DNA of 24,121 nt, taken from positions 1 to 24,121 of the forward strand of contig JBCDBB010000048.1 of assembly GCA_039184415.1 (NCBI GenBank), read 5' to 3'. This stretch comes from JANSYP01 sp039184415. GTDB lineage: Bacteria > Pseudomonadota > Alphaproteobacteria > Rhodobacterales > Rhodobacteraceae. The notes under the pieces are model-generated. The model did no database searches. It worked only from the letters and a program-made list of their open reading frames with translations, and was not told the DNA's origin. Position numbers and translations under genes: made by a program. The first letter of the stretch is position 1; every line of letters starts with the position of its first letter. This document shows, piece after piece, positions 14,646 to 22,533 of this stretch.

Positions 14646-16073
14646 TTAGTGGGGATGTCGCTTCAGCGCCTGTTTCGTCTCTGCCCAGACCCGCTCGATC
14701 TTCAGGGCCAGGCGATCCAGTGCCGCGTCGTCGGTCCCATCCTCGATGACGGACAGGCGCAGGATGCGCTGTCCCCGCCACTCGGCGGTCCGCACGAAAT
14801 GCTCCGCGTCGTTCAGGCCCGCTTCCACGGCGGCGGTCAGTTCATCTCCATTCCCGCGCGCATCCGTAAACCGAAGGGCGATCTGGTTCAGGGTCACCCG
14901 GTTGAGCACATGAATGCCCTCGACGCTGGAGAGCCGGTTGGCCAGCCGCTGCGCCCCGTTGCAATGCCGGCGGACGAGATCGGCGACACCCTCCCGGCCC
15001 AGTGCCTTCAAGACGGCCCAGACGGCAAACCCGCGGGCGCGTCGGGACAGCTCGGGGCCGTATTGCGTGGGATTGCGGCCATCCTCCACCGAATGGCTCA
15101 GATACCCCGCCGTGACGTCCATCGCACGGCGATGCGCCTCGGCATGACGGACGATGGCCAGGCCGGAATCGTAGGGCACCTGGAGCCATTTATGCGCATC
15201 GGTCGACCAGCTGTCGGCCCGCTCAAGGCCCGCGGTCCGGAAACTCAGCTCCGGCACGGCGCGCGCCCACAGACCGAAAGCGGCATCGACATGGAGCCAG
15301 GCCCCGCGCGGCGCCGTCATCTCGGAGATCGCGCCGACATAGTCGAAAGCGCCGGAGTTGATGTGCCCCGCCGTGGCGATCACGATCGTCGGCGCATCAT
15401 CGGCGTAGAGCGTCTGGGCCAGGGTCGCCAGATCGATCCGGCCCTGGCTGTCGCCGGGCAGTTTGGTGATCTGCGCGCTGCCGAACCCGAGATAGCGCAG
15501 CGCCGCGAGGTTCGAGACATGGGTGTCCTCAGAGATCAGAACCCGGATCGCGGGGGACCCGGCCAGCCCGTCGCTGGCGAAGTCGTGACCGGCCCGCCGC
15601 AGGGTTTCGTCGCGCGCCGCGGCAAGACAGGTAAAGCCCGCCATCGTCGCGCCGGTCACAAACCCGACCGAGGCGTCGCGGGGCAGATCGAGGATATCGA
15701 GCAGCCAGGTCGCGGCGGCCTCCTCCGCCGTCGCGGCGGCGGGGGAACACTGGAAGATGGCGGCGTTCTGCCCCCAGACCGAGGTCAGCCAATCCGCGGC
15801 GACACCAACCGGGCTGGACCCGCCCATCACCCAGGCGTGAAAACCGGGCTGCGTATTGCCGACAAGTCCGGGCTCCGCGGCCTGGATCAGTTCGGCGATC
15901 ACCGCGTCCTGCGGCATGCCGGTCTCGGGCGTCGGACCCCCGAACGCCTGCCGAAGGGACCCGGCGTCGCCCTCGGGGTGGATGGGCCGCACCCGGTCCC
16001 GCCAGGTGAGCCCGTACTCCGCCGCAAGCGCCATTGCGGCGTTCGCGGCGGATCTCACATCCCCGGGTTTCAT
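14646..16073 (-). CDS. PLP-dependent group II amino-acid decarboxylase
   Basis: 475 residues, starting at the ATG that overlaps the stop of the cysteine synthase fusion (ATGA). The open frame runs further upstream but there it lies antisense-free inside the neighbour's coding region, so this start is chosen. Group II decarboxylase landmarks are: early GNTQPGFHAWVMGG; the cofactor-binding GFVTGATMAGFTCLAAAR; His185 (EDTHVS) for ring stacking; ATAGHINSGAFDYV; Asp263 in WLHVDAAFG; and the Schiff-base Lys295 in STDAHKWLQVPYDSG. The family includes glutamate, tyrosine, DOPA, tryptophan, diaminobutyrate, aspartate and cysteine sulfinate decarboxylases; the substrate cannot be fixed by reading alone. 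Tight coupling to a cysteine synthase suggests it decarboxylates a cysteine-derived or beta-substituted alanine, which is inference. The terminator at 14540-14566 ends this unit. Confidence 0.88.
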   Translation of the reverse strand: MKPGDVRSAANAAMALAAEYGLTWRDRVRPIHPEGDAGSLRQAFGGPTPETGMPQDAVIAELIQAAEPGLVGNTQPGFHAWVMGGSSPVGVAADWLTSVWGQNAAIFQCSPAAATAEEAAATWLLDILDLPRDASVGFVTGATMAGFTCLAAARDETLRRAGHDFASDGLAGSPAIRVLISEDTHVSNLAALRYLGFGSAQITKLPGDSQGRIDLATLAQTLYADDAPTIVIATAGHINSGAFDYVGAISEMTAPRGAWLHVDAAFGLWARAVPELSFRTAGLERADSWSTDAHKWLQVPYDSGLAIVRHAEAHRRAMDVTAGYLSHSVEDGRNPTQYGPELSRRARGFAVWAVLKALGREGVADLVRRHCNGAQRLANRLSSVEGIHVLNRVTLNQIALRFTDARGNGDELTAAVEAGLNDAEHFVRTAEWRGQRILRLSVIEDGTDDAALDRLALKIERVWAETKQALKRHPH

Positions 16074-17536
16074 CTCGGGTGCAGCCACTTGGGCAGGTAG
16101 CTGTAGGCATTGGCCGCCGCCGCCGCCATACTGATCTGCCGGGCTTCCAGCATCTTGCCGAGCTCGCCCGCATTGTAGGCATCGAAGGTCTCGGTCGCGC
16201 CGCCGATATGCGTGCCCCCGACGAAGATCTGCGGGATCGTGTGGGTGCCGCAGATCTCTTTCAGGGCAGAGCGCAGCCGCCCGCCATGGTTGTCCTTCTG
16301 GTACGCCACCGAGTCGAGTTCCACGGCCTTGTAGGGAATACCCGCTTCTTCGAACATCTTTCGGACGGACCAGCAGAATTCGCACCATTCGAGGACATAC
16401 ATCACGACCGCGTTCTCGTTTGCGGTCCGGTGCACCTCCGCCAGCGCGTCGTCGTCCGCAGGCGCAAAGGACGGCGCGCCGCCCGCAGCGGACACGTCAA
16501 AGCGCACCGTTGCGGTCGACCGGCTGATGGCCTGTTCCTCATCGCTCATCTCTTCACTGACATCGTCAAAGAGCGGCGTCGACAGATAGCGCTCCCCAGT
16601 GTCGGGCAGCATGGCCAGGATCTTCGATCCCCTGGGCGCGGTCCTGGCGAGCTCAAGCGCGGCGGCGAAGGTCGCCCCGGCAGAGGTCCCGACAAAGATA
16701 CCTTCCTTCCGCGCCAGATCACGCGCCGCCTGCATGCTCGCCGCGCCGCTGATCGGCTGGTAGGCGTCGATGCGCTTGTCGGTGAGCGCCTCCTGCACCA
16801 CCATCGGGATGAAGTCGGGCGTCCAGCCCTGCATGGGATGCGGGCGCCAGGCGGGGTGCGCGGCCGCCGCGCTCCCGTCCGGGTTGTAGATCTGGACATG
16901 GTCATCGGCGAGCAGACGCGCATTCTCCGGCTCGACCGCGACGATCTTCGTCGCCGGGCTGTCGGCGCGCAGCGTCCGCGACACACCGGTCAGCGTCCCA
17001 CCCGTCCCGAAACCGGTCACGAAATAGTCCAGCCCGTCGGGGCCGAAATCCTCGATGATCTCGACGGCCGTCGTCTTGGCGTGAATGTCGGGATTGGCCG
17101 GGTTCTCGAACTGGCGCGCCAGGAACCAGCCATGTTTCTCGGCCAGCTCGCGGGCCTTCTTGACCATGCCGGTGCCTTTCTCGGAGGCGGGCGTCAGAAC
17201 GACCTTGGCGCCGAGAAACCGCATCAGCTTCCGGCGCTCGACCGAGAAGCTTTCGGCCATGGTCACGACGAGCGGATAGCCTTTCTGGGCGCAGACCATG
17301 GCGAGACCGATCCCGGTGTTGCCCGAGGTCGCCTCGACCACGGTTTGACCCGGCTTGAGCGATCCGTCGCGTTCGGCCGCTTCGATGATGGACAGCGCCA
17401 GGCGGTCCTTGACTGAGCCGCCCGGATTGGCCGCTTCGAGTTTGACGAACATCTCGACACCTTCCGGCGCGAGATTGTTGATGCGGATGACCGGCGTCTC
17501 GCCGATGGTGTCCAGGATGGAGGATTTGATAGCCAT
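16070..17536 (-). CDS. cysteine synthase-glutaredoxin fusion
   Basis: 488-residue two-domain protein. Residues 1 to about 325 are an O-acetylserine sulfhydrylase (cysteine synthase): PLP Lys43 in NPGGSVKDR, the substrate loop TSGNTG (70-75), the phosphate-binding GFGTGG (175-180) and the GTSAGA loop (283-288). A linker of about 45 residues (328-373) leads to a glutaredoxin domain (about 374-465) with active site CEFC (385-388), the cis-proline TIPQIFVGGTHIGG and the closing AYNAGELGKML. A stand-alone cysteine synthase is usually about 310 residues. The fusion could couple a thiol-disulfide or persulfide transfer to beta-replacement on O-acetylserine, or regulate the synthase by redox state. 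AAGGA seven bases before the ATG supports the start. It overlaps the decarboxylase by 4 bases and follows the DUF1127 gene by 102 bases. Confidence 0.93.
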   Translation of the reverse strand: MAIKSSILDTIGETPVIRINNLAPEGVEMFVKLEAANPGGSVKDRLALSIIEAAERDGSLKPGQTVVEATSGNTGIGLAMVCAQKGYPLVVTMAESFSVERRKLMRFLGAKVVLTPASEKGTGMVKKARELAEKHGWFLARQFENPANPDIHAKTTAVEIIEDFGPDGLDYFVTGFGTGGTLTGVSRTLRADSPATKIVAVEPENARLLADDHVQIYNPDGSAAAAHPAWRPHPMQGWTPDFIPMVVQEALTDKRIDAYQPISGAASMQAARDLARKEGIFVGTSAGATFAAALELARTAPRGSKILAMLPDTGERYLSTPLFDDVSEEMSDEEQAISRSTATVRFDVSAAGGAPSFAPADDDALAEVHRTANENAVVMYVLEWCEFCWSVRKMFEEAGIPYKAVELDSVAYQKDNHGGRLRSALKEICGTHTIPQIFVGGTHIGGATETFDAYNAGELGKMLEARQISMAAAAANAYSYLPKWLHPR

Positions 17537-17638
17537 GTCTCTGTCCTTTTCGAATGCGGCGAGGCTGATGTCTGAACCTTGAGGTCCGCTCGCCTGGATT
17601 GGGGGGTGGGTGCCTGACCGGCAGGGAACGCGGGTGCG

Positions 17639-17917
17639 TTAGGCCCGGTCGTACGGTGGCCGGGCCATCGCATAGGATTGCCGGCCAGCATGGAGTGTGG
17701 GTGCCGGAACATGTCCGCGATGGGCGGACGGTCGGCCCTTTTTGGGGAGCAACCCGATATCGCGGAGCAGGTGGTCGTCGAGGCTCTCGATCCTCCGGCG
17801 CATGCGCCGTTCCTCCGACCGCTGACGCAGTCCGAGCAGCATGCCACGGAAAGCTTGGGCGACCTGCTGTCTGTGCAACGCGGCAATGGCCGGCGTCTTT
17901 TTTGCGGAAACTTCCAT
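17639..17917 (-). CDS. small DUF1127 domain protein
   Basis: 92-residue basic protein. Residues about 36-60, with RRMRRRIESLDDHLLRDIGL, carry the DUF1127 signature (Arg-rich helix, then LDDxLLxDIGL). The C-terminal third is not recognisable. Small DUF1127 proteins in alphaproteobacteria have been linked to RNA turnover and to phosphate or carbon stress physiology; no function can be fixed here. It is the first gene of the - strand unit leading to the cysteine synthase fusion and decarboxylase, and it is divergent from the hybrid histidine kinase. A GAAAC repeat motif lies 97 bases before its start. GGGG about eight bases upstream may be the ribosome binding site. Confidence 0.75.
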   Translation of the reverse strand: MEVSAKKTPAIAALHRQQVAQAFRGMLLGLRQRSEERRMRRRIESLDDHLLRDIGLLPKKGRPSAHRGHVPAPTLHAGRQSYAMARPPYDRA

Positions 17918-18014
17918 CCTGTCATCCCCGGGTCAGCGGCCTCGCCGCGGTGTGTCGATGGGATGACCCTGACGCCCGTTGGTTGCTGTATGTTGTCTCT
18001 TTTGCCGCTTTCGG

Positions 18015-18028
18015 GTTTCAATTCATTC
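18015..18028 (-). promoter_or_regulatory. GAAAC-type motif upstream of the DUF1127 gene
   Basis: On the - strand it reads GAATGAATTGAAAC, a 12 of 14 match to GAAACAAYYGAAAC, 97 bases before the DUF1127 start in the divergent promoter region shared with the hybrid kinase. Confidence 0.5.
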
Positions 18029-18087
18029 AGGCTGAAAAATGGCCGCGCGACAGGTAAGCCTCTGATGAGAAGCAGGAAAAATACCTT

Positions 18088-20400
18088 GTGCCGCAGAACT
18101 CCGTCCCGGAGGCTGTTACAATTGAAACACGCAGCCGGGCAGTTGAAATGCCATTGAAACAACCGCCCGATAGCTCTGGTGACATGTACAGTCTCGGAGC
18201 CTCGCAAGACGATCAAGTCACCTCTCCCTTCGACGCGTTCGAGGCCGTCCATGACGGCATCGCCATTTTCGGCGCCGATGAGCGGCTTCTGTTCTGCAAC
18301 CAACTCTATAGGGCGTATCTGGGCCCGCTCGCGCCACTGGCACAGCCGGGCATGGACTGGCAGAGGGTCCTGGATGCCGATTTTGCGGCAAGGGTGGATG
18401 CCTCAGAAACCGCCGGTGAGGAAGAGCGTAAGCGCTGGGCTGACCGCCTGCGGTCAGAGCGCGGACAGCATGACTACAGGGTGGCGATCGAAGGGCGGCT
18501 CTTTGATGTGGCGCACAGGCCCGTGGCAAATGGCGGGTTCCTTCAGCGCCGCAGGAGCGTCACGGAACCGTCCCCGGCGGAAGCCTCGGACGAACAGTAC
18601 GCCGCGCTCCTCTCCCGCATTCTCGAAACCAACCCGATTCCGGTCGTCATGGCGCGACTGGATGACAGCAAGGTCGTCTGGCGCTCGCCCGCGGCGATCG
18701 ACCTGATCGGAGAGATCACCCATACCCGTGAGCATTTCAGCGAGCCCGCGGAAAGAGATGCCTATGTGGCCGAGTTGCAAAAGACGGGCAAGGTCGAGGA
18801 TTTCCGGACCCGCCTTCGATCCCGAACCGGGGAGTTCATCTCGGTCGCGCTCTCCGGCGTTCTGACCGAGTTCGAGGGCGAGACATGCGTTGTCTCTTCG
18901 ATCACAGACCTCACGGATGTCCTGGACCGCGAGGCGCTGCTGCGCAAAGTGATCGAGGCCTGCCCGGCCCCCGTTCTGATGAACCGCGCGAACAGCGGTG
19001 AGATCCTTTACCGGAGCCCCGAGCTGGTCGCGCTGTTGGGTGACGGACTGGACGCAAAGGCCTTCTACGCCGATCCCAAGGATCGCGCGGGGTTTCTCGC
19101 GGCGCTTCGGCAAACGGGCGAGGTCAAAGAGTATCGCGAACGCCTGGTCAATGCCGCGGGCGCGCCGTTTTGGGCGGCCGTGTCGGGCCGTCTGTCGGAA
19201 TGGAAGGGCGAGGAGGTCTTGGTGACCTTTACGCGCGACCTGACCCGGCAACTCGGCATGGAGGCCGAACTCGACAAGCAACGCGAGCTTGCGTTCCAGA
19301 CGGAAAAGATGTCGGCGCTCGGAAGTCTGCTCGCCGGTGTCGCGCATGAACTGAACAATCCCCTCTCCGTCGTCGTCGGCCACGCGCTCATGCTTCAGGA
19401 AGAGCCGATCGATGACGGCGCGCGGCGACAGGTGGAAAAGATCAGCGCCGCGGCCGAACGCTGTGCGGGCATCGTGAAGACATTTCTGTCAATGGCCCGT
19501 CAGGCGCCGGCGCGGCTCGAACCGGTTGATCTGAACGAGGTCACGCAAGTCGCGGCCGACGTCGCGCGATACGGCGATGATGCGCATGCCGTCCGGATCG
19601 AGACCGCACTCGCGGGCGATCCGCCACGGATCAACGGAGATGCCGACCAGCTCACACAGCTGGCCGTCAATCTCATCATAAACGCGGAACAGGCGATCGC
19701 CTCCTCCGGTCATGGGGACCGCATCCTACTGTCGACCTCCCACCGCAGTGGAACGGCGGTTCTGTCGATCGAAGACAATGGACCGGGCGTGCCGAGCGAC
19801 GTCCGCAAGCGCGTCTTTGAGCCCTTCTTCAGCACGAAGGGCGTAGGCCAAGGCACGGGTCTGGGTCTCGCCATGTGCCATCAGATCGCGTCGTCCCACA
19901 ACGGGAGGATCCGGATCGAGGATACCGAGGGCGGCGGGGCGCGCTTCGTCGTGGAGTTCCCCGCGATCACTGGGTCCGCGGATCACCAGGACGACACCGT
20001 ACCCGCACCGCAGAACGACCGTCCCACCGGCCGCGTTCTCATCATCGATGATGAGCTGGGCGTCGCTGAGCTGAACGCCGAGGTCCTTGATCGATCGGGC
20101 TATCAGGCCACGGCGGTCGCGACGGTCGCCGAGGGCCTGACGCTCTTGGGCTCTGAGCCCTTCGATGTCGTGCTCAGTGACCTGAACATGCCGCACCAGG
20201 ACGGGCGCGCGCTGTACGAGGCGCTCCTTAGCGAGTATCCCGAACTTGTCGCAGGCGTTGGCTTCATCACCGGCGATACACTCGGACGGGCGTCGCAGGC
20301 CTTCCTGGCCGAGGCGGGGCGCCCCTATCTTGAGAAGCCGGTCTCGCCCAGGGAATTGCGCGAGTTTGTCGATCAACTTCGCCGGAAAGGCCGAACATGA
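18088..20400 (+). CDS. triple-PAS hybrid histidine kinase with receiver domain
   Basis: 770 residues from GTG 18088 (AGGA about 10 bases upstream). ATG 18184 would give 738 residues and is also possible. No membrane segments are seen. Domain order: PAS-like (about 48-150), PAS (175-275), PAS (285-388), HisKA with phospho-acceptor His420 in GVAHELNNPLSVVVG, HATPase (about 515-625; N box Asn532, DNGPG 563-567, GTGLGLAM), then a C-terminal receiver (648-768). The receiver has the acidic pair DD near 654-655, phospho-Asp698 in LSDLNMP, Thr728 and Lys750. The second and third PAS domains are repeats of each other and match the single PAS of the kinase at 8.8-10.3 kb, so the kinases are paralogues. 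The stop overlaps the OmpR-type regulator start (ATGA). Kinase, receiver and regulator probably form one relay responding to a cytoplasmic redox, gas or small-molecule signal. Confidence 0.9.
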   Translation: MPQNSVPEAVTIETRSRAVEMPLKQPPDSSGDMYSLGASQDDQVTSPFDAFEAVHDGIAIFGADERLLFCNQLYRAYLGPLAPLAQPGMDWQRVLDADFAARVDASETAGEEERKRWADRLRSERGQHDYRVAIEGRLFDVAHRPVANGGFLQRRRSVTEPSPAEASDEQYAALLSRILETNPIPVVMARLDDSKVVWRSPAAIDLIGEITHTREHFSEPAERDAYVAELQKTGKVEDFRTRLRSRTGEFISVALSGVLTEFEGETCVVSSITDLTDVLDREALLRKVIEACPAPVLMNRANSGEILYRSPELVALLGDGLDAKAFYADPKDRAGFLAALRQTGEVKEYRERLVNAAGAPFWAAVSGRLSEWKGEEVLVTFTRDLTRQLGMEAELDKQRELAFQTEKMSALGSLLAGVAHELNNPLSVVVGHALMLQEEPIDDGARRQVEKISAAAERCAGIVKTFLSMARQAPARLEPVDLNEVTQVAADVARYGDDAHAVRIETALAGDPPRINGDADQLTQLAVNLIINAEQAIASSGHGDRILLSTSHRSGTAVLSIEDNGPGVPSDVRKRVFEPFFSTKGVGQGTGLGLAMCHQIASSHNGRIRIEDTEGGGARFVVEFPAITGSADHQDDTVPAPQNDRPTGRVLIIDDELGVAELNAEVLDRSGYQATAVATVAEGLTLLGSEPFDVVLSDLNMPHQDGRALYEALLSEYPELVAGVGFITGDTLGRASQAFLAEAGRPYLEKPVSPRELREFVDQLRRKGRT
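18122..18169 (+). promoter_or_regulatory. phased TTGAAAC repeats at the start of the hybrid kinase gene
   Basis: TTGAAAC at 18122, TTGAAAT at 18143 and TTGAAAC at 18154 are spaced 21 and 11 bases, that is two turns and one turn of the helix. The last runs into GAAACAACCGCCCG, a 10 of 14 match to the island motif. If the kinase starts at GTG 18088 these lie inside the gene. If it starts at ATG 18184 they lie just upstream of it, and their presence is one argument for the later start. Confidence 0.4.
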
Positions 20401-21113
20401 CCGCGGCACCTGACATTCTCATCTGCGATGACGAGCGCGACCTGCGCGAGATGCTCAAGGAGTACCTCGAAAAGCGGGGCTTCGAGGTGCGCCTTGCGGC
20501 AAATGCTGATGATCTCGAGGCACGGCTGGAGGACGCCGAGCCGGACCTGATCGTCCTCGACATCAACATGCCCGGGCGCGACGGGCTCACGATGTTGCGC
20601 ACGATTCGCGCCACAAAGGATATCGCCATCGTCATGCTGACCGCGGCCGGCGAAACCGTTGACAAGATTGTCGGACTGGAAATGGGCGCCGACGATTATC
20701 TCGGCAAACCCGTGGACCTGCGCGAGTTGGAGGCCCGGATCAAGGCCGTGCTAAGACGCCGCGCAAAGGACCCGGCGCCACAGACGCCCTCTGCGGTCGT
20801 CGCCAATCGTGTCGCCTTCGGGGATTTTGTGCTCGATCTGGATGGCGCGAAGCTCTTTTCCGGCTCCGGCGATGAGGTTCCGATCACCGCGATGGAGTTT
20901 AGGCTCCTAAAGCTCTTTGCCGAGAATCGCGGACGCGTGCTCAATCGCGACCAGATCCTGGAACATGCCCATGACCGGTCCTGGGACCCCTATGATCGCA
21001 GCATCGACATCCGCATCTCGCGGTTGCGCCGAAAGATCGAAAAGAACCCGCAAAAACCCGAGATCATCAGGACAGCGCGCGGGATCGGCTATGTGTTCGA
21101 CCCGCCGAACTGA
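20397..21113 (+). CDS. OmpR/PhoB-type response regulator
   Basis: 238-residue DNA-binding response regulator. The receiver (about 5-120) has Asp11-Asp12, phospho-Asp55 (VLDINMPG), Thr82 and Lys104 (LGKPVD). A linker leads to a winged-helix output domain (about 138-236) with the MEFRLLKLFAENRGRVLNRD block, the recognition region SIDIRISRLRRKIE and the closing IIRTARGIGYVF. Regulators of this class bind tandem half-sites about 10-11 bp apart as head-to-tail dimers. The start overlaps the hybrid kinase stop (ATGA), so the pair is co-translated. The repeated GAAAC-N4-GAAAC motif around this island is a plausible operator for it, but nothing in the sequence proves this. Confidence 0.94.
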   Translation: MTAAPDILICDDERDLREMLKEYLEKRGFEVRLAANADDLEARLEDAEPDLIVLDINMPGRDGLTMLRTIRATKDIAIVMLTAAGETVDKIVGLEMGADDYLGKPVDLRELEARIKAVLRRRAKDPAPQTPSAVVANRVAFGDFVLDLDGAKLFSGSGDEVPITAMEFRLLKLFAENRGRVLNRDQILEHAHDRSWDPYDRSIDIRISRLRRKIEKNPQKPEIIRTARGIGYVFDPPN

Positions 21114-21124
21114 CCCCGGCGACT

Positions 21125-21138
21125 GAAACAATCGAAAT
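21125..21138 (+). promoter_or_regulatory. GAAAC direct-repeat motif upstream of the TVP38 gene
   Basis: GAAACAATCGAAAT on the + strand, a 13 of 14 match to the island consensus, with another GAAAC at 21141-21145. It lies 12 bases after the response regulator stop and 67 bases before the TVP38 start at 21206. It is oriented like the other copies relative to the downstream gene. Confidence 0.55.
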
Positions 21139-21205
21139 CTGAAACCCGGCGCCGTGACACACGGCAGAAACTTCCCAGGTCCACTCATCTCCGCATCGAG
21201 TGATC

Positions 21206-21970
21206 ATGCGAAACGGGTTTGGGACCATGCCGACGCTGCCGAAACGCATCTGGAAACCTGCCGCCTTTGCCGTTCTGCTGTGCGGCATCTTCGCCGGGCT
21301 CATTCTGGTTCCGGAGCTCGACGCGCAGGTCGTCGAAGACGCAGTCCACCGCTTCGGCCCCGTCGCCATCGTCATTCTCGTGGCTCTGGGGATCGTCGTC
21401 AGCCCGATCCCGAGCGGCGCGATCGCCCTGGTAGCAGGGGCGCTCTACGGCACGGTACTCGGCGGTGCGCTCACGATCCTGGGGGCCGGACTTGGCGCCG
21501 CCTGCGCCTTTGGACTGTCCCGTTGCTTTGGCCGCGGCCGTCTGGTTGCGTCACAAACCTCCGTTGCGCGGTTTCTGACGCGCGGCAGATCGCAACAGGC
21601 CCTGATGATGACCGTTTTCCTGACGCGCCTCGTGCCCTTCATCTCCTTCGATGCCGTCAGCTACGTCGCAGGGCTCACACCCCTGCGGTTCTGGCGTTTT
21701 CTGGTCGCCACCCTGTTCGGGACGGCGCCGGTCTGCATGGCATTTGCCGCCGCCGGCAACACGGCCTCATCCAACCAGATGCATCCCGCGATGCTCGCCC
21801 TCGTCTGCGGCGTCACGCTTCTCCTCCCTTTGTGCATCTGTATCGGCCGCGTCCTACGCCGTCCGCGGCGCCAAGGATCGCAGGTGAAGACAGCGCGAAA
21901 GGGTAGCCCATCCAGAGCGGGCCACAGGGGCGCGTCGCCCGTCATCTGCACCAGCTTTGGGTTGCTTTAG
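21206..21970 (+). CDS. TVP38/TMEM64 (DedA superfamily) membrane protein
   Basis: 254 residues from ATG 21206; GTG 21200 and ATG 21227 are alternatives and no ribosome binding site is decisive. It is an integral membrane protein with hydrophobic segments near residues 17-36, 50-70, 75-105, 145-190 and 200-222. Family hallmarks are the re-entrant-type block SPIPSGAIALVAGALYG followed by GAGLGAACAFGLSRCFGR, and the block FLTRLVPFISFDAVSYVAGL with its conserved Arg, Pro and Gly. TVP38/DedA proteins are associated with lipid scrambling and membrane homeostasis; some bacterial members sit next to redox or metal genes. The last 35 residues are basic and low in complexity. The preceding GAAAC motif suggests co-regulation with the island. 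Confidence 0.85.
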   Translation: MRNGFGTMPTLPKRIWKPAAFAVLLCGIFAGLILVPELDAQVVEDAVHRFGPVAIVILVALGIVVSPIPSGAIALVAGALYGTVLGGALTILGAGLGAACAFGLSRCFGRGRLVASQTSVARFLTRGRSQQALMMTVFLTRLVPFISFDAVSYVAGLTPLRFWRFLVATLFGTAPVCMAFAAAGNTASSNQMHPAMLALVCGVTLLLPLCICIGRVLRRPRRQGSQVKTARKGSPSRAGHRGASPVICTSFGLL

Positions 21971-22533
21971 CTCGCCGGGTGGATCCCGGCCGGACCGCGA
22001 CCGCAATCACAACAGCTCCGGCCCTCGCCGCATCAAAAAGTGCCACCGCGCCGTGTGCCGGAGCCAGAGTCGCGGTCCTGCAAACCGCCAGCGCAGGCAA
22101 GGGGCCGCCGCCCCTCTTGTCCGGGACCTCCCAGCCGCCGGCCCAACGACAGGCTGAGCGCCTCACCGAGGAGGCTGGCAGAGCGGCACGCACAAAAACC
22201 GGACGTTTCAGCGAGCTTCCCAGACTGCGGGTACGTATCATGTGACCGGCCCCCGGCAACTCTCGAACCGAGCACGCATGCAACCCGTGGGGCCCGCGCA
22301 CTGGGCGCGCAGGACGCAGTCTTCAGCCTTGGTCCCGCCCTTGAGGAACCCGGTCACTCTCGGCGATCGGCGCAGGCGAAAAGGAATGGATCGTTGATCC
22401 ATCGGGCCAGTCGATTGCGACAGCGGCGCACCCTTTCCCCTCCCCGATCCGGCGCGATGGTGCGGCGATCGGCACCAAGCACATACAACTTGTGATTGTT
22501 ACAAGGTAACGGATTCCACATGGAGATTTACAC
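21971..22533. other. 563-bp intergenic region with no supportable gene
   Basis: Short open frames occur on both strands but none shows recognisable protein sequence or a convincing ribosome binding site. A small hairpin, GCCGGG with CCCGGC (21974-21990, 5-nt loop), starts 4 bases after the TVP38 stop and may help termination. Close to the next gene is the short palindrome GTTAC-AAG-GTAAC (22498-22510), a possible operator. Confidence 0.5.

Noticed and set aside
13530..16100. Very long + strand open frame (856 codons) opposite the decarboxylase, OsmC and FAD monooxygenase genes
   Set aside because: It is antisense to three well-recognised genes, has a composition typical of the complement of GC-rich coding DNA (rich in Arg, Gly, Asp, His) and shows no recognisable domain.
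8524..21145. TGAAAC elements as -35 boxes of ECF sigma factor promoters
   Set aside because: No consistent CGT-type -10 element lies 16-17 bases downstream of the five aligned sites, and no sigma or anti-sigma gene is in the window. The paired half-site structure fits a two-component regulator better.
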